NCBI GenBank assembly: GCA_034433795.1
Contig: DAOUAE010000042.1
Coordinates: 1-44,640, forward strand
Direction of reading: 5' to 3'
DNA: 44,640 nucleotides
From: DAOUAE01 sp034433795
GTDB lineage: Bacteria > Chloroflexota > UBA6077 > FW602-bin22 > DAOUAE01
Each line of letters opens with the position of its first letter. Position 1 is the stretch's first letter. Shown piece after piece: positions 8,690-15,613 of this stretch. Below the pieces are notes generated by a model, which saw only the letters and a list, made by a program, of their open reading frames with translations, did not search any database and was not told the DNA's origin. The position numbers and the translations under genes were made by a program.

Positions 8690-11469
8690 GGGCGCGCCCG
8701 GCCGGCACGCCAGCCCAGCCCGAGGGTGAGAGCCAGCGCTCCCAGCGCCGTTCCGGCCGCCAGGAACAGCCCCGCGCGCAGGCTGGCGGGCGCGTAGTCC
8801 AGCCTGACGATATGAACGCCGGCGGGCACGCTGATCCCCTGGAACAGGTAGTTGACCCGGCGCAGCGGCACGCTTTCGCCGTCAAGCCGGGCGGTCCAGC
8901 CAGGGTAGTAACTGGTGGTGACGACGAGCACGGCCGGGCGGTCCACCTCAACCCGGACGACCAGGTGCTCGGGGCGGTCGGCCACGATCTGGACCCGGCC
9001 GGCCGGTCCGGTGGCGGCCGGCCAGTCCTCCGGCCACTCCTCGTGGGCCACAACCACCTCGCGCTCCGGGTCGAAGGCCGGATCGGCCAGCGTCGGCAGG
9101 ACCGCCGCCGCCGGCACGCGACGCACCGTCCCAACCAGGTAGACCCGCGGCAGAGCCTGGAGGTGCTCGTAGATTTTGACATCCGCCAGGTGCCGCAGAC
9201 GGAAGCCCGTGGCCAGGACCACCGGCCGGCTCTCCCCCAGGGCGGTGTGGGCCAGGCTCAGCGCCTCCAGCCGCCCCTGGCCCGTTCCCTCGACCCGCAC
9301 CTCCAGCTGCTCCACCCGCCAGAGACCGGGCAGACTCACCCGGACCGTCTGGAGGCCCGCCGGCGGGGTCAGCGCGAATTCGGCCGAGCCTTCGCGGGCC
9401 AGCACGTGCAGCCGCATCTGGAGGCCCGCGCCCTCCCAGCGCAGGGCCAGGCTGTCGGCCAGGAAGCGCGGGTCGCCGGCCAGCGTCAGGGTCCGACCTG
9501 GCCAGAGCCCCTGCGGCGCCGCCCGGTCGAAATAGAGGCCGGGTTCCCAGAGGTCGCCGCTCCGGTCCATCACCACCCAGCGCACGCTCAACCAGCGCAG
9601 GAGCCGGCTCTCGGGCAGCGTCTGGAGCTGCTGGCCCAGCCGGCCATCGAGCAGATTGGGACCGGTGAGGGGAAAGAGGGTTTTGAGATCCACGAACCGT
9701 CGCAGCGGCAGGAGCCCGCCGTCGTAACCGTCGAGGCTCGGCAGCCCGTAGCGCAGCGGCAGGTTCGGGGTCAGGGTCTCGATATGTTTGACCGCCGCCA
9801 GCGTCAGGGCCGGCGCCACCAGTGACCGTCGTTGGAGCACCCCGACCAGTTCGGGCAGGTCGCCAGGGTCGAACCGCTGCTGGCTGATGGCCAGCAGCCG
9901 CCCTCCCTCACCGCGAGTCTGCAGAAAGGCAACTGTCGGCCGCCAGGTCGAGAGGAGAGCGGGCTCGCCCAGACGCGAGAGGACCAGAGGCCGGGCGGCG
10001 ACCAGTAGTTCGCCGACCAGCCCCAGAACCAGCCCCCCGAGCAGCCACAGCCGCCAGCGGGCCAGCGGCCGCAGGCCGCAGAGCAGAGCGACCAGGCCGC
10101 CTGCGACCCCCAGTCCGACCCACCAGACGGCCGTTGGCGGCAGGGCCGGTCGCTCCGGCAGTCGGTGAAGGCCCACCCACCAGAGACTCCCCCCCAGCAG
10201 GCCGAGGCCACCAAGGCCGGCCAGCCGCCAGAGCGTCCAGCGGTCCGGACGCGCCCCGCCCTGCAGCGCCTGTACCCCCAGCCCGGCCAGCACCGCCAGG
10301 GCGAAACTCCAGAGCAGCAGCCAGCGGGCCGGCACTCGGAAGGCCCGCAGACCCGGCACCAGGTCGAAGAGGAGCGGGTACAGGGGATTGAACTGGCCCA
10401 GGGCCAGCCCCAGCGCCAGCAGAGCCACCAGGCCCCACCCGAGCGCACGCCAGCCGGGCGTCAGCAGCAGCCCCACCCCCGCGAGCAGCAGCCCCAGCAC
10501 CCCGCTATAGGCGACCCATTCGCTGAAGGGCTGACCTTCGGCCTGATAGACAGGCAGCAGGGTCTGGGGCAGGAGCCAGGGCGGCAGTGAGAAGGCGACG
10601 GCATCGGCATAGCTCAGCCCTCCGGCCCGAATCCCCTCGGCCGCCAGCTCCCAGGCCGGGAGCAGCTGCGGAGCCGCCAGCCCGATTCCCAGGCCGAGCG
10701 CCAGGAGCAAGCGCAGTCCCTGCCCGGCGGCCTCTCGCCAGAGAGCAGACCACGAACCTCCCACCGCCCGGACCGCCAGGAACGCCTGGAAGAGCCCCCC
10801 GACCGTCCAGAGACCAAGCAACCAGACAGTCAGGTAGACGACCTGAACGTGCCCGGCCAGCAGCTGCAGCCCCAGGAGCAGGCCGGCCAGCCCCAGCGCC
10901 CAGGGTCGGGCCTGGCGGACCCAGTACGACTGGGCGATCAACAGCCAGGGCAGATAGGCGGCCGCCTGCACCTGATTGAGATGGCCCATCAGCCCGACTG
11001 TGTAGCCGCCGAGGCCGAAGACCGCTGCGGTGGCCAGGGCCGCCAGCGGCGAGAGGCGCGCTGTCAGCCGTCCCCAGAGGTAGGCGCCGATCGCCGCCCC
11101 CCAGAGGTGTCCCCACAGCGAGAGCGCGTGGGCCCGCTCGACCGGCCAGAAGAGAAAGAGCAGGTTCGGTGGGTAGAGGGCTCCACTCTGGGGATTGGCC
11201 AAGAAGGGAACGCCCGCGAAGAGGTAGGGGTTCCAGAGCGGCCACTCGCCCTGTCGCCAGCGGGCGGCCAGGTAGGTGTACAGAGGATAGAAGTAGGCGA
11301 CGGTGTCGAAGTCGGCCAGGACCAGACCGTCCAGGACCAGCGGCTGACAGAGAGCGAGGACCGCCAGGCCCAGAAGGGCGAGGGCCACAAAATCCGGCAG
11401 GAGCCGCTGGCCGGCCGCCGCCAGCCTCCGGACCCTACTCCTCCAGGACCACCAGCCCGCTTTTGCCAC
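8683..11469 (-). CDS. YfhO-family polytopic membrane protein
   Basis: 928 aa with a dozen or more hydrophobic segments in the first 500 residues and a largely extracytoplasmic C-terminal half. The N-terminal pattern DFDTVAYFYPL...GEWPLWNPYLFAG...LANPQSGALYPPN is typical of the bacterial membrane protein YfhO family (PF09586), related to GT-C type glycosyltransferases; in Gram-positives YfhO is needed for glycosylation of lipoteichoic acid. A final transmembrane segment precedes the Arg-rich end. The GTG start at 11469 lies inside moaC, overlapping it by 35 nt; a GTG at 11388 has no ribosome binding site, so the overlapping start is preferred. The role in decorating a surface polymer or the neighbouring secreted proteins is inference. 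Confidence 0.75.
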   Translation of the reverse strand: MAKAGWWSWRSRVRRLAAAGQRLLPDFVALALLGLAVLALCQPLVLDGLVLADFDTVAYFYPLYTYLAARWRQGEWPLWNPYLFAGVPFLANPQSGALYPPNLLFLFWPVERAHALSLWGHLWGAAIGAYLWGRLTARLSPLAALATAAVFGLGGYTVGLMGHLNQVQAAAYLPWLLIAQSYWVRQARPWALGLAGLLLGLQLLAGHVQVVYLTVWLLGLWTVGGLFQAFLAVRAVGGSWSALWREAAGQGLRLLLALGLGIGLAAPQLLPAWELAAEGIRAGGLSYADAVAFSLPPWLLPQTLLPVYQAEGQPFSEWVAYSGVLGLLLAGVGLLLTPGWRALGWGLVALLALGLALGQFNPLYPLLFDLVPGLRAFRVPARWLLLWSFALAVLAGLGVQALQGGARPDRWTLWRLAGLGGLGLLGGSLWWVGLHRLPERPALPPTAVWWVGLGVAGGLVALLCGLRPLARWRLWLLGGLVLGLVGELLVAARPLVLSRLGEPALLSTWRPTVAFLQTRGEGGRLLAISQQRFDPGDLPELVGVLQRRSLVAPALTLAAVKHIETLTPNLPLRYGLPSLDGYDGGLLPLRRFVDLKTLFPLTGPNLLDGRLGQQLQTLPESRLLRWLSVRWVVMDRSGDLWEPGLYFDRAAPQGLWPGRTLTLAGDPRFLADSLALRWEGAGLQMRLHVLAREGSAEFALTPPAGLQTVRVSLPGLWRVEQLEVRVEGTGQGRLEALSLAHTALGESRPVVLATGFRLRHLADVKIYEHLQALPRVYLVGTVRRVPAAAVLPTLADPAFDPEREVVVAHEEWPEDWPAATGPAGRVQIVADRPEHLVVRVEVDRPAVLVVTTSYYPGWTARLDGESVPLRRVNYLFQGISVPAGVHIVRLDYAPASLRAGLFLAAGTALGALALTLGLGWRAGRARPL

Positions 11470-11911
11470 CGCTCTTGCGGACCAGGCGCACGTCCTCGAT
11501 GCGCATGCCGGGATCGAGCGCTTTGCACATGTCGTAGATCGTCAGGGCCGCAGCGGCCACGGCGGTGAGCGCCTCCATTTCGACACCGGTCTGACCGACG
11601 GTGCGCACGGTGGCGGTGATGGCGATGGCCGTCGGGTCGGACCGGGGTTCGAAGGTGACCTCCACCCCGGTCAGGAGCAGCGGGTGGCAGAGCGGCACGA
11701 TCTCCCAGGTCCGCTTGGCCGCCATCACCGCCGCCACCTGGGCCACCGCCAGCACGTCTCCCTTGGCGACCGTCCGGTCCAGGATCGCCTGCAGGGTCTC
11801 GGGACGCATGCGCACACAGCCACGGGCCGTGGCCTCGCGCAGCGTCGGCGGCTTCTCGGTCACATCGACCATGCGCGGCCGGCCGGCCGGGTCCAGATGG
11901 GTCAGGTCCAT
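11435..11911 (-). CDS. moaC: Cyclic pyranopterin monophosphate synthase MoaC
   Basis: 158 aa, the usual length. MoaC converts the MoaA product 3',8-cyclo-7,8-dihydro-GTP to cyclic pyranopterin monophosphate in molybdenum cofactor synthesis in the cytosol. Family landmarks are all present: Lys50 in AKGDV, LCHPL (74-78), GVEMEAL (109-115), TIYDMCKA (124-131, active-site Asp127 and Lys130) and KSGGKSG (146-152). No other moa or mog gene is in the window. The ATG at 11911 lies 20 nt downstream of a good -10 box, and its 3' end overlaps the YfhO-like gene, suggesting translational coupling of two unrelated functions. Confidence 0.95.
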   Translation of the reverse strand: MDLTHLDPAGRPRMVDVTEKPPTLREATARGCVRMRPETLQAILDRTVAKGDVLAVAQVAAVMAAKRTWEIVPLCHPLLLTGVEVTFEPRSDPTAIAITATVRTVGQTGVEMEALTAVAAAALTIYDMCKALDPGMRIEDVRLVRKSGGKSGLVVLEE

Positions 11912-11931
11912 CGGCGCTCACCCCTGGCCAG

Positions 11932-11961
11932 ACTATACCACGCCCCACCCGGCCGGAGCAA
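11932..11961 (-). promoter_or_regulatory. Promoter of moaC
   Basis: On the minus strand TTGCTC (11956-11961), an 18-bp spacer and TATAGT (11932-11937), the latter preceded directly by TGG as an extended -10. The start point is expected near 11925, giving a leader of about 14 nt with GGGGTGAG before the ATG at 11911. The same -35 hexamer is used at 20326. Confidence 0.55.
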
Positions 11962-11967
11962 CCGGCC

Positions 11968-12945
11968 CTACTCGACCACGAGGTCCAGCCGGTGGAGGTC
12001 ACGATCGCCGCTCCACGGGGCCCTCACCGCCAGTTCCTGACCGTTGACCCGAAACCGCACCGACTCACCCTCGCGGAAGCCGGGCAGGCGTGGGGTCGCC
12101 GTGGTGTCCTCGCCATAGACCCGCAGGTAGCCGTAGAGACCCGGCGCGGTCACGACAAAGCAGCCGGCGACCTCATTCCGGGGCGTCACCGCCTCGATCA
12201 CGGTCCCCACCGGCGCCGGCCGGCCCTGCAGCTGCAAGACGCCGTAGAACTGGGTGAACGACGGGGTGTTAGCGAGGGGCGGACAGCTCGCGACCGGCCT
12301 GGTCGTGGCGGTCGGCGAAGGAAAAGGCGGAGTAGGGGACACCGCCGGCACGGTCGCCCGAGGCACAGGGGGCGTCGGTGGCACGGTCGGTTGAGCCGGA
12401 ACGATGGGCCCGACCGCCGGTGGGGCTGGGTAGGGCACCGGCAGCGGCGTGGGAGCCATTCGAGGACCCGGTGAGGGAGACGGCGGTCGCGAGACGGGTG
12501 GGGGTATGAGCGCCGTGGCGGACGCCGGCGGGGGGCTCGCCGGGTCCGCCGGCGGAGGCGGCGCCGGCAGCGGGGTGGGAGACCCGGCCAGCCCCCCAGG
12601 TCCCAGGGCCACGGTCGGAGACGGGACCGGCCTGAGCGGCGAGGAGTCCGACGAGGCCCCGGCCGGTGGTTGTCCGACCGGCGCGGTGGGCGTGGAGCCA
12701 TTCAGCCCGGTGGCCGGCAGCCTGGGACCGGTCATCGGGGTCGGACCAGGCGGCGGGCCGGGAACCGGGGAACGCCGCGCGCCGGACCAGGAGGGGGAAG
12801 GGGGCGTCGCCGTCGCCCCGACCAGCTCCCCGACCGCCTGGTCGCGCCCAGCCCGCCAGTCCCGACGGGCCCATTCGCCAGCCGCGATCACCACCAGCAC
12901 GGCCAGTCCGCTCAGGAGAACCAGCCAGAGGAGAGGGCGGAGCAC
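11968..12945 (-). CDS. Membrane-anchored protein with Pro/Thr-rich stalk and two-cysteine surface domain
   Basis: 325 aa from a GTG at 12945 with GGAG 9 nt upstream. A single N-terminal transmembrane segment (about 3-22) is followed by a Pro/Ser/Thr-rich stalk of about 180 residues, then a domain at 221-325 (Cys221, Cys262, YGYLRVYGED, FRVNG, WSGDRDLH). This domain clearly matches residues 40-152 of the giant secreted protein. The architecture places the domain outside the membrane at the end of a flexible stalk. No enzyme motif is seen. I do not recognise a named family; a cell-surface recognition or assembly role is inferred from the shared domain. Confidence 0.65.
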   Translation of the reverse strand: MLRPLLWLVLLSGLAVLVVIAAGEWARRDWRAGRDQAVGELVGATATPPSPSWSGARRSPVPGPPPGPTPMTGPRLPATGLNGSTPTAPVGQPPAGASSDSSPLRPVPSPTVALGPGGLAGSPTPLPAPPPPADPASPPPASATALIPPPVSRPPSPSPGPRMAPTPLPVPYPAPPAVGPIVPAQPTVPPTPPVPRATVPAVSPTPPFPSPTATTRPVASCPPLANTPSFTQFYGVLQLQGRPAPVGTVIEAVTPRNEVAGCFVVTAPGLYGYLRVYGEDTTATPRLPGFREGESVRFRVNGQELAVRAPWSGDRDLHRLDLVVE

Positions 12946-12981
12946 GGTGCTTGTCTCCGATGTCCAGCAGCGCTTGCCCAG

Positions 12982-13011
12982 GTTGTAGCCAGCCCTTCCC
13001 CTGTGCGCCAA
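12982..13011 (-). promoter_or_regulatory. Possible promoter of the anchored-protein gene
   Basis: Minus strand TTGGCG (13006-13011), an 18-bp spacer and TACAAC (12982-12987); each box matches consensus at four positions. The start point would be near 12975, about 30 nt before the GTG at 12945. Confidence 0.3.
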
Positions 13012-13021
13012 GGGCTTTTTT
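12991..13021 (+). terminator. Intrinsic terminator, oriented against both flanking genes
   Basis: AGCCCTT (12991-12997) pairs with AAGGGCT (13010-13016) and is followed by six T (13016-13021) on the plus strand. Both neighbours are on the minus strand, where the hairpin follows the peptidase stop codon but has an A-run before it and no T-run after it. It would stop antisense transcription best and only weakly stop the peptidase transcript. Confidence 0.45.
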
Positions 13022-13027
13022 CACAGG

Positions 13028-15469
13028 TCAGGGCAGCGGAAAGACGAGCGTAGCCGCCGCGCGCAGCCGGAGAAGATAGCCCCGGTCCGGCCTCAGCACG
13101 GCGAGCGTATTGAAACGCGGGTCGGCTGGTGGTGGGGCGTAGGTTCCCTCCTCTCCCACCACCAGGTCGTACTGCCCGGCCAGGCCGGCCAGCGCGTTCT
13201 CGGGAGGCTGAGCGTCAGCCAGCGGATACCCCACCCAGTTCCATCCAGGGTGGAGCGCCAGCGTCAGCGGGCCAGCCGGCGCTGGTCCCGTAAGGGTCAG
13301 CGTCACCGTTTGCGGTGCGGTGAGCCGGATGAGGTAGCCGCGCCCGACCTGTAGAGCCGTCAGGGTGTTGAAACGGGGGTCGGCCGGTGGCGGCGCGTAG
13401 CTCCCCTCTTCCCCCAGCACCAGGTCGTACTGGCCCGCCAGAGCGGTCAGTGGCGCGGGCAGTGGTCCGGCCACGGCGAGACCCAGACCGATCCAGTTCC
13501 AGCCCGGATGGAGAGCGAGCGTTCTGGTCACCTGATCGGGCGTCGGGGAAAGGGTCGCCACCGGCGAGGGCGGTGGGGTGCTGGTGGGAGAGACGGTCGG
13601 CGTCGGCTGCGGGGCCGGAGTCGGGGTCAGCGGGGGCTGTGCCGCCGGGACGATCCCCCGCCGGGCGAAGATGGCCCGGAGCACGGCCTCGTTCTGGCCG
13701 CCGGTCAGGGCCTGGTCGGCCCAGAGAAGAGCCGTGGCGGCATCGCCGAAGAGGGTCCAGGGATCGAGGTAAAAGTGGCTGGCGATGATCAACTGGTCAG
13801 CCGTCGTCCGCCCCAGGGTCCGGTTGATCTCCCAGAGTGTGGCTGACCAGATCGCCCCATCGGCAGAGGGGTCGCCCACCAGATCGACCGGATACCGCCG
13901 GGAGCTATCCACCCGTCCCCGGCAGGGCTGGGGTGGGACCCGCCCGGCCGCATCCCACTCGCCGACACACTCAGGCTGGAAGCCCCCACCGGCGGTGGCG
14001 TAGAAACTGGCGGCCAGGTAGTCGCTGAAGCCCTCCCCGATCGCCAGGCTTTCATCGCTCGCCCCCCAGCCAGGCACCTGGCTGTCCAGGATGGCGTGCC
14101 CGTACTCGTGGACGATCACCTCGGCGTCCTCGGCGTCGTCGACACCGCCGTCGCCGAAGTAGAGGCCGGTGGTGAACGGGCTGTAGAACGAGAGGTCCTG
14201 CCAGGTGTAGTGAGCGTGGACGGGGAGGCTGCGACGGTTGACCGTGGTGAACCCCAACGCCTGCAGATAGCGCTGGACGGCATCGATATGGTAATAGACC
14301 ATCACCTCCTCGAAGCGGGGGTCGCTCCGCGGGTAGATGAAGACCAGATCCGGTTGAAAAGCCTGACCGGCCGGCCGGTCGCCTCCGCTCAGCCCCGGGG
14401 CGGTGAGGTCGACGTAGGCCCCCCGGAGATAGCCCGAACCATCCAGGCCCGGCAGATCGACCGGCACCCGCTGGGCCGCCAGGAGAGGAGTCTCGGCGTC
14501 GCCCCCGTCGCGCAGGGCAGTCTGCTGGCTGGTCACTATCGGATTGGGCAGAAAGACCGCTCCGCGGCCGGTTCGTCCCGGCTGAATCTCGGCGCTGGTC
14601 ACCCTTTCCAGGCAGAAGCCCCAGCCCTGCCCGAGGGCGCTGGCAACCAGTTCCAGCCCGACCGTCCGACCCGGCACCGGAACCGTCCAGACGCCGGCCG
14701 GGAAATCACCGGTCAGCCGCTGGACGATCTGGCCCGTCTCATCGCGGACCAGCAGGCCATCATAGGGGTCGGCGGTCTGGAGCCGGCGGAAGAAGAGCCG
14801 GGTGCCGGTGGCCTGAGGGTCCGGGTTGACCACCGTCCAGCGCTGGTGGACGCCTGGCGGATAGGGATGGGCCGACTCGAGCAGGCAGGCGTCGCCAGCC
14901 GCCTGGTTCGGTCTCGCTGGAGACGGCCGGCGGGCCAGGTAATCGCGGACCCGCAGAATCTGGCCGCTGCGGGCGTCAACGAGGACCGCGAAATCGCCCA
15001 GGGGCTCGGCCGCCGGCACCTCCACCCGCCAGGCCAGGACCAGGTCCGACCCCCGCGGGAGATAGACCAGGCTGGTCCGCAGCGGTCCTCGCTGCCGGAC
15101 AGACCGGCCAAGACCGGCGACGGCCCGCTCGAGAGCCGCCGCCGCCGAGAGCGAGGGCGCGGATCCGGCCGGGAGGCCGGCCGGCAGCTGCCGGTGCCGG
15201 AGGAGGACGGGCCCCCGGTCCAGGAGGTGGACCGTGACCAGGGCGCCCTCGACCGGCAGCCCGCGCCGGGTCACCTGAAAGCGGACATGGGTGGCCTTGA
15301 GGCTGCGGACCACCCCTACCAGGCGCAGGTCGCTGAGGTCCGCGGCCAGCCCCAGGGCCGGGGCCTGGGACCGGATGTGCGCGCGGGCCCACGACTCGGG
15401 GTCCACCGGGCTGGCGGTGGTCCAGGACAGCCCAAGAGCCAGGGCCAGGACCACGCTCAGCAGGCGCAC
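13028..15469 (-). CDS. Secreted M36 (fungalysin)-like zinc metallopeptidase with duplicated GWNW module
   Basis: 813 aa with a signal peptide (1-20) and an N-terminal propeptide of the FTP/PepSY kind (about 45-180). The zinc site is HEYGH (454-458) with the third ligand Glu479 and the partner Asp483 in GEGFSDY, the thermolysin/fungalysin arrangement (gluzincin). After a Thr/Pro linker (about 615-640) come two copies of a module of about 80 residues, each with LALHPGWNW, AGQYDLV.GEEG.YAPPPADPRFNTL and a GYL..RL strand. The GTG start has GGGAGGGG just upstream and a consensus -35 promoter. It is exported, activated by loss of the propeptide, and could process the neighbouring surface proteins (inference). 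Confidence 0.85.
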   Translation of the reverse strand: MRLLSVVLALALGLSWTTASPVDPESWARAHIRSQAPALGLAADLSDLRLVGVVRSLKATHVRFQVTRRGLPVEGALVTVHLLDRGPVLLRHRQLPAGLPAGSAPSLSAAAALERAVAGLGRSVRQRGPLRTSLVYLPRGSDLVLAWRVEVPAAEPLGDFAVLVDARSGQILRVRDYLARRPSPARPNQAAGDACLLESAHPYPPGVHQRWTVVNPDPQATGTRLFFRRLQTADPYDGLLVRDETGQIVQRLTGDFPAGVWTVPVPGRTVGLELVASALGQGWGFCLERVTSAEIQPGRTGRGAVFLPNPIVTSQQTALRDGGDAETPLLAAQRVPVDLPGLDGSGYLRGAYVDLTAPGLSGGDRPAGQAFQPDLVFIYPRSDPRFEEVMVYYHIDAVQRYLQALGFTTVNRRSLPVHAHYTWQDLSFYSPFTTGLYFGDGGVDDAEDAEVIVHEYGHAILDSQVPGWGASDESLAIGEGFSDYLAASFYATAGGGFQPECVGEWDAAGRVPPQPCRGRVDSSRRYPVDLVGDPSADGAIWSATLWEINRTLGRTTADQLIIASHFYLDPWTLFGDAATALLWADQALTGGQNEAVLRAIFARRGIVPAAQPPLTPTPAPQPTPTVSPTSTPPPSPVATLSPTPDQVTRTLALHPGWNWIGLGLAVAGPLPAPLTALAGQYDLVLGEEGSYAPPPADPRFNTLTALQVGRGYLIRLTAPQTVTLTLTGPAPAGPLTLALHPGWNWVGYPLADAQPPENALAGLAGQYDLVVGEEGTYAPPPADPRFNTLAVLRPDRGYLLRLRAAATLVFPLP

Positions 15470-15495
15470 CGTGCCCCTCCCACGCGGTTGCGGTG

Positions 15496-15524
15496 AGGCT
15501 AGCCGGCGACGCGCTGCCTGTCAA
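15496..15524 (-). promoter_or_regulatory. Promoter of the metallopeptidase gene
   Basis: Minus strand perfect TTGACA (15519-15524), a 17-bp spacer and TAGCCT (15496-15501). The start point near 15489 leaves a leader of about 20 nt carrying the ribosome binding site before the GTG at 15469. The -10 is weak (three of six). Confidence 0.45.
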
Positions 15525-15613
15525 GCCCCTCCGTCACACCGGCCCGGACCGCCCGCCCCGGGGCGGCCGTCATGCGCGGCCGCCAGGCACGAACCAGACC
15601 GCCTGGCCGTCGC

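Noticed and set aside
15553..15566. GC palindrome CCGCCCCGGGGCGG as a terminator after LonC
   Set aside because: Fully self-complementary with no loop and no T-run; easily chance in DNA of this composition.
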